Notes: generated by a model from the letters alone, not told the origin. Shown: positions 24,420-32,031, counted from the stretch's first letter. The stretch: DNA of 46,637 bases from Acidobacteria bacterium RIFCSPLOWO2_02_FULL_67_21 (GCA_001767195.1 MEKU01000079.1:8084-54720), one strand, 5' to 3'. A program made the numbers and translations.

Positions 24420-24470
24420 ATGGTGCGAGGGTGCGTACGACAGTGCAAGGTGCGACGGTGCGGAGTTGCG
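24420..24470. repeat. Left arm of GGTGCGA tandem repeat
   Basis: Tandem units of 7-8 bp (GGTGCGAGGGTGCG, then AGTGCAAGGTGCGACGGTGC). The 14-mer at 24449-24462 recurs as its exact reverse complement at 24897-24910. Together the two arms bound a segment of about 500 bp holding the four-helix-bundle gene. Confidence 0.75.
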
Positions 24471-24547
24471 GGCCGCAGGTCGCCCGGACCGTCGCGCTGG
24501 CGCACCCCTGATCCCGTTCACTTCCTGACTCCGCTTCTGAGATATCG

Positions 24548-24856
24548 CTACAGCCTCGCGACGGCCCCGCACGTCCTCTGCGCGAGCGCCTCAAGGACGA
24601 CGAATTCCTCCCGGATCAGATAGCCGCGATCCACCGCGTCCTGCCGGTGGTTCTGACATTCCATGAGAGATCCGCGCGCAATGTCGAGCAGACGAGCGAA
24701 GTCGCGATGCGTCCGACGTCCGAATCCCTCGGCGATGTTGCGCGGCGCAGATGCCGCGGCGTGGCGGAGCTGATCCCAACGTACGCAGATCTTGCAAGGC
24801 GCGCCGTCCCGCCATACTGCAGATCCGTATGCAAGCGCTCCCGAATTCGCGCGCAC
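24548..24856 (-). pseudogene. Four-helix-bundle (S23/IVP-like) protein, N-terminally degraded
   Basis: The C-terminal 75 residues match the four-helix-bundle (23S rRNA intervening-sequence protein, Avd-like) family: QLRHAAASAPRNIAEGFGRR, THRDFARLLDIARGSLMECQ, and DRGYLIREEFVVLEALAQRT. The expected first helix (a K-V-W-Q-K-A type segment ending in FP) is missing, and the region upstream (ALAYGSAVWRDGAPCKICV) only faintly resembles it. A GTG at 24856 gives 102 residues, but the start is a guess. The family is of unknown function and often multicopy. The gene sits between inverted GGTGCGA arms. Confidence 0.6.
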
Positions 24857-24892
24857 GGCGCGCTCGTTCCTATCGTGGCGCGTTCGGTCACC

Positions 24893-24925
24893 CCGGCGCA
24901 CCGTCGCACCGCCGCACCGGCTCTC
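24893..24925. repeat. Right arm of GGTGCGA tandem repeat
   Basis: CGGCGCACCGTCGCACCGCC GCACCGG is the reverse complement of the left arm at 24420-24470, with a shared exact 14-mer. It ends shortly before the P-type ATPase remnant. Confidence 0.7.
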
Positions 24926-24942
24926 GTGTAATCCATCACCGG

Positions 24943-25735
24943 ATGCAGGCGGGTCGCTGGCACGGACAGGCGGCGGAGGCCGTCCTGGCCGCGCTCGAAT
25001 CACGCGCTTCGGGTCTCTCCGACGACGAAGCGCGGCAGCGTCTCGCGCGGTACGGCCCCAACCGCCTGCCGGCCGCACCGCGCACGCCGGCTCTGAAGAT
25101 CCTCCTCGACCAGTTCCGCAGCATCGTCGTGCTGCTGCTCGTCGCCGCCACGGTGGTGTCGTTGCTCCTCGGAGATCTCATCGAGGCGTCGGCCATTGCC
25201 GCGGTGCTCGCGATCAACGCCGCGCTCGGCTTCACGACGGAGTTTCGCGCGCGCCGCGCGATGGACGCGATCCTGCGCCTCGATGCGCCACGCGCGGCGG
25301 TGATCCGCGGCGGGGCGCTGCGCGTCATCGACGCCCGCGATCTCGTCCCTGGCGACATCCTCGAGCTCAGGGCCGGGCACCAGGTGCCGGCGGATGCGCG
25401 GCTCATCGAGTCAACCGATCTGCACACGAACGAGGCCGCGCTCACCGGCGAGTCGCCCGACAGCGGCGGGCCCGCCGGCCGGGCCGCACGCCTTTGCCGT
25501 GGATCCCGTCGATCGCGCCGTCAACGAGGCGGCGCAGCGGTTCGGCACCGATGTGGCCAAGGAGGCGGCGGCCGTCGTGCTCTCAGCGGGGCTGCAGATC
25601 GCCACGATGTACGTGGAGCCGCTGCCGCAGCTGCTGCGCGTCACACCCCTTGGCACTGGCGAATGGATGATGGTGGCGGCGTGTGCCGCAGTGCCGGCGA
25701 TCGTCGGCCAGTTATTGAAGCTGCGGGCTTCGTAA
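24943..25735 (+). pseudogene. P-type cation ATPase remnant (internal deletions)
   Basis: The N-terminal part is a good cation P-type ATPase: LSDDEARQRLARYGPNRLPA, two helices (SIVVLLLVAATVVSLLLGDL, AIAAVLAINAALGFTTEF), the actuator domain DLVPGDILELRAGHQVPADA and NEAALTGESP. The reading frame then changes. A second frame holds FGTDVAKEAAAVVL, which matches the hinge motif that follows the P-domain, joined directly to the last helices (EPLPQLLRVTPLGTGEW, ACAAVPAIVGQLLKL). The catalytic DKTGT segment, the N-domain and most transmembrane helices are absent: about 0.8 kb remains of about 2.6 kb. It cannot be a working pump. Confidence 0.8.
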
Positions 25736-25755
25736 CGCGGGTTGAAAATGCCTTG

Positions 25756-26127
25756 TCAGGCTCGCCACGCGAACCCAACGAGGTTCGCGCCACGGGGCCG
25801 CCACGCGTTCAGCTCGGTCCCCTCATCGACCACCGGCACGCGCACCTCGAGCACCCCGCCGGTCAGCCGGGCATCCGCCCGGTTCGGCCAGGCGCCCGCC
25901 GGCAACGCAACCAGGCGTGAAAACCGGCCGTAGGTGCATTCGACCTGATCCCGGCACCCATGGGCGGCGCTGTCGGGACGGGGGCGCTCGCCTGACACGC
26001 GCAGCGCGTCGTCGGAGATCTCCACGCGAATCGCGTCGGGAGGCACGCCAGGCAGATCGACGCGGATGACGAAGCACCCGGGGCGCGCGAAGCTGTCGAC
26101 GTCGGGCGACCAGGCGCGTGCCTTCAT
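25756..26127 (-). CDS. Hsp20/alpha-crystallin family small heat shock protein
   Basis: 123 residues. The alpha-crystallin domain is visible from FVIRVDLPGVPPDAIRVEIS through DDALRVSGERPRP and YGRFSRLVALPAGAW to the characteristic GVLEVRVPV. The N-terminal arm is short (MKARAWSPDVDSFARPG) and the C-terminal I-x-I anchor is not obvious. Small heat shock proteins are ATP-independent holdases. The start overlaps the stop of the upstream wHTH-like gene (ATGA), giving a two-gene operon under the sigma54 promoter at 26383-26398. Small Hsp genes are common members of hypoxia and dormancy regulons. Confidence 0.85.
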   Translation of the reverse strand: MKARAWSPDVDSFARPGCFVIRVDLPGVPPDAIRVEISDDALRVSGERPRPDSAAHGCRDQVECTYGRFSRLVALPAGAWPNRADARLTGGVLEVRVPVVDEGTELNAWRPRGANLVGFAWRA

Positions 26128-26339
26128 ACGAACCGCCGTCCGACGTTGGCGCCGAGGAACTCGCGGCCGTTGGTCCAGAGGGCCCCAGAGATGACAAGAT
26201 GCTCGAGGACGCGCGCACAGTGCGTCATTTCGAGGTTGAAGAGGCGTGCAGCCTGAGGCAATGTCAGGCGCATCCCGGGCATCTCGTGGTATTCGTCGCG
26301 GATACGCGCGCCGATCGTGCTATCCAGATGTTCGGTCAT
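26124..26339 (-). CDS. Small winged-helix-like protein upstream of Hsp20
   Basis: 71 residues: MTEHLDSTIGARIRDEYHEM, PGMRLTLPQAARLFNLEMTH and CARVLEHLVISGALWTNGRE. The pattern (PGMxLTxxQAxRLFxL, then xxCxxxLxxLVxxGxL) resembles short winged helix-turn-helix proteins often found in stress loci. DNA binding is inferred from the fold pattern. The start was chosen at MTEHLDS, 32 bp or so downstream of the predicted sigma54 transcription start. Its stop overlaps the Hsp20 start codon. Confidence 0.65.
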   Translation of the reverse strand: MTEHLDSTIGARIRDEYHEMPGMRLTLPQAARLFNLEMTHCARVLEHLVISGALWTNGREFLGANVGRRFV

Positions 26340-26382
26340 TCGTCGTCTCTCCGCGTGTGATTCGAGTGTTCGCGCCTGCCTC

Positions 26383-26398
26383 AGCAATGCGTATGCCA
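26383..26398 (-). promoter_or_regulatory. Sigma54 (-24/-12) promoter for the wHTH-Hsp20 operon
   Basis: Minus strand TGGCATACGCATTGCT, exact GG-N10-GC spacing, perfect -12 element TTGCT, 10 of 12 matches. It is 44 bp from the start codon of the first gene. It sits in the 146-bp gap between this operon and the BON gene end; nothing else is evident there. Confidence 0.65.
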
Positions 26399-26485
26399 CG
26401 CATGCGGTCGTCAGGGCCGCGCGCCAGCGCGGGCATTTCAGAGAATCTCAGGGCGCCGACGCCAGCGGCCGGCCGGGGTATTCCC

Positions 26486-27193
26486 CTAGCGTTCTGAAAT
26501 TTCCCCACCCTCGAGTGGCTCCGGGCGGTCCGGCGGCTCCACGACAATCCGGTTGTCGACCCACCGGATGCCTGGCGCGCTCGCCGCGGCGTGCTCGGCC
26601 GCCTCGCGCTGGAGCCACGAACCGACCCTCCCCGTCAGCAGCACCGCCTCTCCTTCGATCGCCACCGAGATGTGGCGCGCATCGACATCGGCGTTGTGAT
26701 GGAGCGCCTCTGCAATCCGGCGCCGGACATCCCGGTGGGTGCGATCGGGGGTCACCTCGATGTGGTTGAAGATGCCCCGCACGCCGCGCAGGTGCCGTAC
26801 CGCCTTTTCGGCATTCCCCTTCTGCGCAATCCAGCTCACGGCGCCGGTGAGCGTCACGTATCCGTGATGGACGGCCGCCTGCACGGACTCGGGGACGCCG
26901 ATGCGGAGCTCCAGCATCCGCGCCACGTCCCGGGCCAGGTCCGCGTCGCTCGGCTCGATCGCCAGACGCACCTGGAGATCGTTGGCGACGGCACGCACGC
27001 CGTGCACCCGCTTGACGGCGCGTTCGGCGGCGAGCTTGCCGGCGTAGGTGTCGATGAAACCGGTGAGCGTGACGACGCCGCCCTTGACGGCCACGCCGAT
27101 CGCGCTGCTGTCCACATCGGGGTCCCAGTCGAGCTGCCTCACCACGGCGTCCCGCGCACGAAGATCGGTGTCGGTCAGAGTCATCGTGGCCAT
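26486..27193 (-). CDS. Triple BON-domain protein
   Basis: 235 residues with three BON domains and no signal peptide. The repeats are IGVAVKGGVVTLTGFIDTYA with KLAAERAVKRVHGVRAVAND, then VQAAVHHGYVTLTGAVSWIA with AEKAVRHLRGVRGIFNHIEV, then ISVAIEGEAVLLTGRVGSWL with IRWVDNRIVVEP. BON domains (as in OsmY) bind phospholipid or other interfaces and protect the envelope under stress. The start ATG follows GAGGAGGTCAGCAG. A sigma54-type promoter lies 41 bp upstream at 27234-27249. Confidence 0.9.
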   Translation of the reverse strand: MATMTLTDTDLRARDAVVRQLDWDPDVDSSAIGVAVKGGVVTLTGFIDTYAGKLAAERAVKRVHGVRAVANDLQVRLAIEPSDADLARDVARMLELRIGVPESVQAAVHHGYVTLTGAVSWIAQKGNAEKAVRHLRGVRGIFNHIEVTPDRTHRDVRRRIAEALHHNADVDARHISVAIEGEAVLLTGRVGSWLQREAAEHAAASAPGIRWVDNRIVVEPPDRPEPLEGGEISER

Positions 27194-27233
27194 CTGCTGA
27201 CCTCCTCGGGTGCTCCCGGAAGTACTTACGACG

Positions 27234-27249
27234 AGCAAGTCCGGTTCCA
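27234..27249 (-). promoter_or_regulatory. Sigma54 (-24/-12) promoter for the BON gene
   Basis: Minus strand TGGAACCGGACTTGCT, exact GG-N10-GC spacing, perfect TTGCT, 10 of 12 matches. The gap between the divergent BON and CBS genes (27194-27460) carries this site and a plus-strand counterpart at 27388-27403. Confidence 0.6.
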
Positions 27250-27387
27250 CGCTCCACGCCGCGTTACGTATCGCCGCCTCCACCACGATGGCAGCCGTCA
27301 GGAATTTCTCCGCGGCCCTGCGCGACAAATTCCGCCGTGCGGACCGGCCGCACTCGACGCGTTCCCGCCGCAGGCGGAGGCGCGGCG

Positions 27388-27403
27388 AGGCACGGTCGTT
27401 GCG
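27388..27403 (+). promoter_or_regulatory. Sigma54 (-24/-12) promoter for the CBS gene
   Basis: AGGCACGGTCGTTGCG, exact GG-N10-GC spacing, 10 of 12 matches. It is 57 bp upstream of the CBS gene start, which has a strong GGGGAGG ribosome-binding site. Confidence 0.6.
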
Positions 27404-27460
27404 TCTGCGGCGTCAGAGCATCGACGGGAGTTCTGTAGCTGAACGTAGGGGAGGCGCATC

Positions 27461-28033
27461 ATGGGCGAACGCAAGGTGAGCGTGCCGCTGCCCACCACAA
27501 CGGCCGCAAAGCCACGCGCACCGTCGCGATCACTGAAGGCACACCCGCGAAAGCGGCATGACGAGGATGCGATGACCATCAACGACATCATGACCACCGA
27601 CGTGAAGACGTGCAGCCCGTCGACCGACGTGTCGGCGGCCGCAGCCCTGATGCTGGACGGCGACTGTGGGTTCCTGCCGGTCGTCGACGACGGGAAGCTC
27701 ATTGGCGTGGTGACCGATCGCGACATGTACATCGCGCTCGCCACCCGCGACGTCAAGCCGTCCGACCTCAGGGTCGGGGACGTCGCGTCCACGAAGGTCT
27801 GGACCTGCAGTCCGGACGACGACGTGTACGCGGCGCTCGCGACCATGAAGGAGAAGAGGGTCCGGCGGCTGCCGGTCGTCGGGTTCGGCGGCACCGTCGT
27901 GGGCATCGTGTCGATGAACGACCTGCTGCTCCGTGCCGGCGCGCGCAAACCGATCCGGACCGACGAGGTCGTCGGGACATTCCAGGGAATCTGCGCGCAT
28001 CACCAGCCCGTCCCGCACATCCACACGGCGTGA
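27461..28033 (+). CDS. Tandem CBS-domain protein
   Basis: 190 residues. The first about 37 are a basic, low-complexity extension (SLKAHPRKRHDED). A CBS pair follows: MTINDIMTTDVKTCSPSTDV, CGFLPVVDDGKLIGVVTDRD, then LRVGDVASTKVWTCSPDDDV and RVRRLPVVGFGGTVVGIVSM with NDLLL. CBS pairs (Bateman modules) bind adenine nucleotides and act as energy sensors. Such stand-alone proteins are common in hypoxia regulons, for example Hrp1 of Mycobacterium. An internal ATG at the MTINDIM position is possible, but the upstream ATG has the better ribosome-binding site. Its stop TGA belongs to the TGAACCACGA repeat. Confidence 0.9.
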   Translation: MGERKVSVPLPTTTAAKPRAPSRSLKAHPRKRHDEDAMTINDIMTTDVKTCSPSTDVSAAAALMLDGDCGFLPVVDDGKLIGVVTDRDMYIALATRDVKPSDLRVGDVASTKVWTCSPDDDVYAALATMKEKRVRRLPVVGFGGTVVGIVSMNDLLLRAGARKPIRTDEVVGTFQGICAHHQPVPHIHTA

Positions 28034-28117
28034 ACCACGACGGACACGAAGATCCCGAAGAACACGAAGGCACGATCGCTTCGTGACCTTCGGGATCTTC
28101 GTGCCCGTCGTGGTTCA
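28030..28117. repeat. Inverted arms of 9-bp CACGAAGNN units (family C)
   Basis: The left arm is TGAACCACGACGGACACGAA with GATCCCGAAGAACACGAAG. The right arm is CTTCGTGACCTTCGGGATC with TTCGTGCCCGTCGTGGTTCA. The arms are close to perfect complements. Each outer TGAACCACGA supplies the stop of one convergent gene: the CBS gene on the left and the Usp gene on the right. Confidence 0.85.
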
Positions 28118-29023
28118 GTCTCGCAACGTCAGAACGGGACAGGCGGCCGCCCGCACCACGTGCTGCGTGGTCGATCCGAACACGGCCAGGTCTGCCGCGC
28201 CGCGGCCGTGCACGCCGAGCACGATGAGATCGGCGGCCCGCTCGGCGGCCACACGCAGAATCGCCCGGCCCGGCTTTCCGCGCGCCATCTCCGTCTCGAC
28301 CGTGCAGTACGACCGCACCGCGCCGGGCACGAGCGCGTCGAGGCGCCTCCGGCGCTCCGCCTCTGTCTCCGCGACGAACTTCCGCACGGTGTCGGGCGTC
28401 CCGGTCAGGACCTCCTCCTCCTCCGGCATGAACTCGACGACATGCAGCACGGTCAGCCGCGCGTCGGCCTCCTCTGCGAGCGAGATCGCGAAGTCCAGCG
28501 CCTTGAGCGAGCAGTCGGAGAAATCGACGGCGCACAGAATGCGCCGGAAGACCGGTGCCAGCGGCACAGCGTCGGGTGCGCGGGGCGGCACCACCAGCAC
28601 GGGACAGGCGGCCTTCCGCAGGATTCGCTCCGTGACCGATCCGAGCAGGAGCCGGTCGAACCCCGATCGGCCGTGCGTCCCCATGACCATCAGATCACAC
28701 GACAGCTTCTCGGCGAGCGCGAGGATCTCCACGCCGACACTGCCTTCCGCGACCTGGTAGTCGACAACCGGATTGGCGCCTGCCTCTCCTTCTGCCAGGC
28801 GCCGCATCCCGGCGATGAGCGCCGAGCGCTCGGCCGCGGTCATGACATAGGCGGGAAAGGCCGGCGCCCCGGGCGCGACGGCCGCCAGCGGCACGAGCGG
28901 CTGCACGTACAGCATCGTGATCGCCGAGCCGTACCACCGGGCGATCGCCGCCGCGTAGTCGAACGCGTGCCGCGAGCACTCGGAGAAGTCCACGGGACAG
29001 AGAATCCGGCGGATCTCGATCAA
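28115..29023 (-). CDS. Universal stress protein, tandem UspA domains
   Basis: 302 residues with two well-kept Usp domains: IRRILCPVDFSECSRHAFDY to DLMVMGTHGRSGFDRLLLGS, VTERILRKAACPVLVV, and FRRILCAVDFSDCSLKALDF to DLIVLGVHGRGAADLAVFGS, TTQHVVRAAACPVLTL. The ATP-binding glycine pattern is present in both. It follows the helix-hairpin-helix remnant by 12 bp on the same strand and is probably read from the sigma54-like site at 29796-29811. Its stop TGA is part of the repeat at 28030-28117. Confidence 0.92.
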   Translation of the reverse strand: MIEIRRILCPVDFSECSRHAFDYAAAIARWYGSAITMLYVQPLVPLAAVAPGAPAFPAYVMTAAERSALIAGMRRLAEGEAGANPVVDYQVAEGSVGVEILALAEKLSCDLMVMGTHGRSGFDRLLLGSVTERILRKAACPVLVVPPRAPDAVPLAPVFRRILCAVDFSDCSLKALDFAISLAEEADARLTVLHVVEFMPEEEEVLTGTPDTVRKFVAETEAERRRRLDALVPGAVRSYCTVETEMARGKPGRAILRVAAERAADLIVLGVHGRGAADLAVFGSTTQHVVRAAACPVLTLRD

Positions 29024-29035
29024 GGCGCCCAGCCT

Positions 29036-29775
29036 TCAGGCCGCGCGGCCTGTGTAATAGGTTTCACATTCCCACTCACGACCGGCCACCACCCGGCGGC
29101 CGCGCAGCGGTCCGTGCGCGGCGGTCACCACCGTGTGCAGCCGCTCGCCGGTCCCGTCATCCGCATAGAGCACGACCCAGTCGCCGGTCCGTGCGGCGCG
29201 ATGCGCGGCAGCGCGCCGGCGGCCGCCTGCTCGCAATACTCCCGGTCGACGTCGAGCAGCTCCGCGACCGGAGGCGGCGGCCCTGCGGCCGCCGGCGTCC
29301 GCACGCGGCCGAGCCGATGCGCCAGCGAATCGCGGATCCCGGCGAGCCGCTTCTCGCCGAAGCCGGCGATGGTCTCGAGCCGGCCGTCGTGGGCGGCCGC
29401 CTCGAGGTCGGCCAGCGTGTCGATGCCGAGCTCGTCGTGCAGCCGCGCCGCCAGAACCCCGCCGATGCCGGGCACCGAGGCCAGCAGCGCCACCGGGGCG
29501 GACTCCCCCCGCAGCCGCTCCAGCATCGGCAGCCGCCCTGACACGAGCAGCTCGCGTACCGCGCGCGCGATGCTGTCGCCCACCCCCCTCAGCTCCTTCA
29601 GCCCCGCACTCCCCTGCTGCCTGAAGATCTCATCAACGGGACGGCTGGTTCCGCGGATGGTCATGGCGGCGCGGCGGTAGGCGCGCACCCGATACGGATC
29701 GGCGCCCTGATCGCGGAGGAGGCGCGCGGCCTCCTCGAGCCGACCGGCCACATGTTGGTTCAGTGCGCAGATCAT
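29036..29775 (-). pseudogene. Helix-hairpin-helix DNA-binding protein, frameshifted with an internal loss
   Basis: The N-terminal frame has the polymerase X-like helix-hairpin-helix region: AARLLRDQGADPYRVRAYRR, GSAGLKELRGVGDSIARAVR, ASVPGIGGVLAARLHDELGI and ETIAGFGEKRLAGIRDSLAH. It reaches AAAGALPRIAPHG and then loses frame near 29215. The expected C-terminus continues in another frame (RTGDWVVLYADDGTGERLHT, VTAAHGPLRGRRVVAGREWE, CETYYTGRAA). The middle segment that normally joins them (a WLPVLHT...TALFSNT type stretch of about 30 residues) is absent. The start MICALNQHVAGRL is tentative. Probably non-functional or truncated. Confidence 0.7.
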
Positions 29776-29795
29776 GTCGCGCCTGCTCTGGCTCA

Positions 29796-29811
29796 AGCAA
29801 ACGCCGCGCCC
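29796..29811 (-). promoter_or_regulatory. Candidate sigma54 promoter for the HhH-Usp pair
   Basis: Minus strand GGGCGCGGCGTTTGCT, exact GG-N10-GC spacing with perfect TTGCT but a weaker -24 (10 of 12). It lies 21 bp before the HhH start codon and would also serve the downstream Usp gene. Confidence 0.45.
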
Positions 29812-29910
29812 TCGAGCTCGTGCGGAATCTTTCATGAGGCAGGGCAAAAACCCTGCCCGCGCCGGCCCGCGGATACCGCCCAACTTCGCGCCGTCAGCCC
29901 TGCCGGCGCG

Positions 29911-29926
29911 TGGCACGGTCAATGCT
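29911..29926 (+). promoter_or_regulatory. Sigma54 (-24/-12) promoter for the Usp-HPF operon
   Basis: TGGCACGGTCAATGCT, exact GG-N10-GC spacing, perfect -24 heptamer, 11 of 12 matches. It is 52 bp upstream of the Usp start, with AGGAG before the ATG. Confidence 0.75.
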
Positions 29927-29977
29927 GCCGGTACCAACGGGCGCGATGGCGCGCCGCATCACCAGGAGAAGAACGCG

Positions 29978-30472
29978 ATGACTGATTCAATCACCCGCAT
30001 TCTGGTGCCGGTCGACTTCAGCGCCCACTCGGACCGGGCGCTGCGGTATGCCGCGTCGCTGGCGAGCGAGGTGGGCGCGTCGGTGGAGTTGCTGCACGTG
30101 GTGGAAGACCCGTTCAGGGCCGGCGCCTTCTCGTCCGAGGTCTACCCGCCCAACCTGCCGGAGGTCCTGGAGGGCCTGACGGCCGAAGCCGGCCGGCGGC
30201 TCGCGACGATCAAGGACACGATGTTCCCCCATGGGACCGACGTCGTCTTTACCGTGATCGTCGGACGGCCCGACCGCGATATCGTCGAGCAGGCGAAGGC
30301 CGGCGGCTTCGATCTGATCGTGATGGGCACGCACGGACGGACCGGGTTCTCGCACATGCTGATGGGAAGCGTGGCCGAGCGCGTCGTGCGCATGTCGCCA
30401 TGTGCCGTCCTGACCGTGCGCGGTGCGGAGACGCCCGAGCGTCACTCGGCGGCGCCGTTCAGGGCCGCGTGA
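29978..30472 (+). CDS. Universal stress protein, single UspA domain
   Basis: 164 residues: TRILVPVDFSAHSDRALRYA, ELLHVVEDPFRAGAF, and [20 protein letters not shown] with [17 protein letters not shown]. The G-x2-G-x9-G-S ATP-binding motif is intact. The ATG was chosen for its AGGAG at proper spacing, downstream of the sigma54 promoter. Seven bases separate it from the HPF-like gene, so Usp, HPF and the 77-aa protein form one operon. This links growth-arrest survival with ribosome hibernation. Confidence 0.93.
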   Translation: MTDSITRILVPVDFSAHSDRALRYAASLASEVGASVELLHVVEDPFRAGAFSSEVYPPNLPEVLEGLTAEAGRRLATIKDTMFPHGTDVVFTVIVGRPDRDIVEQAKAGGFDLIVMGTHGRTGFSHMLMGSVAERVVRMSPCAVLTVRGAETPERHSAAPFRAA

Positions 30473-30479
30473 GGAACCC

Positions 30480-30893
30480 ATGACCCAGATCCCGACGCAG
30501 GTCACCTTTCACGGCATCCGGCACTCCGACGTGCTCGAGGCGGAGATCCTCGAGCGGGTCGCCTGGCTGGAGCAGTTCTACAGCCGCGCGATCGGTTGCC
30601 ACGTGCTCGTGGACGTGCCGCACCGGCATCAGCGTGGTGCCCGGCACGTCCGGGTGCGGGTCGAGCTGACGGTTCCCGGCGGGCCGCCGATTGTGGCCAG
30701 CCACGATCCGTCGCTCCACGCCTCGCTGAAGGACTCCGGAGAGGCGGCCCACCACAAGGAGAGCGAGGTCGAGAGCGTGCACCGGTACGCGCACGTCGCG
30801 ATCCGGGAGACGTTCGACGCCGCCCGGCGGCGGCTGCAGGACTTCGCGCGCGAGCAGCGCCACGCGACCAAGACCCGTGAGGCAGCCCTATGA
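30480..30893 (+). CDS. HPF/RaiA family ribosome hibernation factor
   Basis: 137 residues. The S30AE fold is suggested by TQVTFHGIRHSDVLEAEILE, a curved beta-sheet (CHVLVDVPHRHQRGARHVRV, RVELTVPGG) and the last helix (VAIRETFDAARRRLQDFARE). HPF and RaiA bind the 30S decoding region and inactivate or dimerise ribosomes in stationary phase. The long-form C-terminal dimerisation domain is absent. It lies seven bases after the Usp gene and overlaps the next gene by ATGA, in the sigma54-promoted operon. Confidence 0.75.
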   Translation: MTQIPTQVTFHGIRHSDVLEAEILERVAWLEQFYSRAIGCHVLVDVPHRHQRGARHVRVRVELTVPGGPPIVASHDPSLHASLKDSGEAAHHKESEVESVHRYAHVAIRETFDAARRRLQDFAREQRHATKTREAAL

Positions 30894-31123
30894 CGACGGA
30901 CGAACCCGAGACGCCGAAGATTCGCGAGCCGCTCGCCGAGCTCGAGCGGAAGCTCCTCGAGGCGTACCTGGCGGGCGCGGGCCACAGCCTCGACGCCCTC
31001 CTGACCCGCACCGACGCCGAGGCTCGCGCGCTGCTGACGGCGGCATCGCGCTATGCGAGCGACAAGCTGGCAGAGGTCGAGGCGCGGTCGCGTTACCTCC
31101 ACGCCCTGCACGGATCGCCCTAG
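30890..31123 (+). CDS. Small helical protein of unknown function (77 aa)
   Basis: I do not recognise a named family. The sequence is acidic and helical (PLAELERKLLEAYLAGAGHS, DAEARALLTAASRYASDKLA), with no signal or membrane segment. Its ATG overlaps the HPF-like stop (ATGA), so it is co-translated with HPF. A role beside ribosome hibernation is a reasonable guess only. It overlaps the end of the sortase remnant on the other strand by four bases. Confidence 0.65.
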   Translation: MTTDEPETPKIREPLAELERKLLEAYLAGAGHSLDALLTRTDAEARALLTAASRYASDKLAEVEARSRYLHALHGSP

Positions 31124-31382
31124 AAGTCCAGCCGCTCGGCCTGGACGATGAACCGCTGCGGCGCGCGGCCGACGTATCTGAACGGATAACAGGTCACGAG
31201 CGTCAGACGCACGCCCGGCCACTCCTCCAGGACCCAGACATCGTCCGGATCGACAATCAGCACCTGCCGTACGCGGTACCCTGCGAGACCGCTGGTGAGA
31301 CGCGCATGGTCAGCGTGCCGGCGGCGCCAGAGGGCCAGGCCACCAGCGACAGAACCGTCCCGATCAACAGCCATCTGGTCAT
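31120..31382 (-). pseudogene. Class D-type sortase remnant
   Basis: The C-terminus is clearly a sortase: RVRQVLIVDPDDVWVLEEWP followed by RLTLVTCYPFRYVGRAPQRF, with the catalytic Cys in TLVTCYPF and the catalytic Arg in RFIV. The region that should hold the catalytic His (about 100 residues) is missing. A separate frame upstream encodes a signal/anchor helix (MTRWLLIGTVLSLVAWPSGA), consistent with the original N-terminus. The two ends are now joined out of frame, so the gene is dead. Confidence 0.7.
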
Positions 31383-31466
31383 TGTCCGTCTCGCGGTTTG
31401 TGAAATTGCAACAGGTGTTCCATACTCGGGGTGGAGGGAAGTCCGCCCCGCATCGGGACGGCGATA

Positions 31467-31482
31467 TGGCCTCCCGTCTGCA
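31467..31482 (+). promoter_or_regulatory. Weak sigma54-like site for the DUF302 gene
   Basis: TGGCCTCCCGTCTGCA has exact GG-N10-GC spacing but only 8 of 12 matches. It is 23 bp before the DUF302 ATG, which has a GGAGG ribosome-binding site. The support comes mainly from position and from the neighbouring sites. Confidence 0.35.
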
Positions 31483-31504
31483 TGCCAAGACATCTGGAGG
31501 CTTC

Positions 31505-31921
31505 ATGCAGGAGACCCGCTACGGATTGCGCGTCGAGCTCCCCGTCGGTTACGACGCCGCGGTGGAGCGCGCCACCGCGGCGCTGAAGTCGCAGGGGTTC
31601 GGCGTCCTGACGACGATCGACGTGCAGCAGACGCTCAAGCAGAAGCTCGATCGCGACTTCCGCCGATACGTGATCCTCGGGGCGTGCAATCCACCGCTCG
31701 CCGACCGCGCCCTCCACGCGGAGCTCGAGGTGGGGCTTCTGCTCCCCTGCAACGTAATCGTGTACGAGACGACGCCAGGCCGAACCGTCGTCGCCGCGAT
31801 GGCGCCGCTGGCGGCACTTGGCATCGTGGGCGACAACGCGGAGCTGCAACGCGTCGCCGAGGAGGCTGACGCGCGGCTGCGAGCGGCCCTCGCATCACTC
31901 GAATCAACGCCCACTGCCTAG
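31505..31921 (+). CDS. DUF302 family protein
   Basis: 138 residues. The DUF302 pattern is clear: YGLRVELPVGYDAAVERATA, ALKSQGFGVLTTIDVQQTLK, KQKLDRDFRRYVILGACNPP, LADRALHAELEVGLLLPCNV and VVAAMAPLAALGIV. The CNPP and PCNVIVYE motifs with two conserved Cys are kept. DUF302 proteins are small cytoplasmic proteins of unknown function, common in low-oxygen and sulfur-related loci. The TAG stop lies in GCCTAG, the end of the element at 31915-32021. Confidence 0.88.
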   Translation: MQETRYGLRVELPVGYDAAVERATAALKSQGFGVLTTIDVQQTLKQKLDRDFRRYVILGACNPPLADRALHAELEVGLLLPCNVIVYETTPGRTVVAAMAPLAALGIVGDNAELQRVAEEADARLRAALASLESTPTA

Positions 31922-32021
31922 AAGCGGTTTCAGAACCGACGTAGTACCCGGCTTTAGCCGGGCTGAAGCCCGGCACTACGTACGTACCCCCAAGTCGGTT
32001 ATGAACCGGTTCTCGCTAGGC
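31915..32021. repeat. 107-bp inverted-repeat element with REP core
   Basis: The outer ends are GCCTAGAAGCGGTTTC and, inverted, GAACCGGTTCTCGCTAGGC. Inside is a REP-like core (GTAGTACCCGGCTTTAGCCG, GGCTGAAGCCCGGCACTACG). The structure looks like a MITE. The left GCCTAG supplies the DUF302 stop codon. A related, partial element is at 32384-32450. Confidence 0.7.
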
Positions 32022-32031
32022 ATTGTTCCGT

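Noticed and set aside
24957-24972. TGGCACGGACAGGCGG as another sigma54 promoter
   Set aside because: The GG-GC spacing is wrong (CG instead of GC after ten bases) and it lies inside the ATPase coding region.
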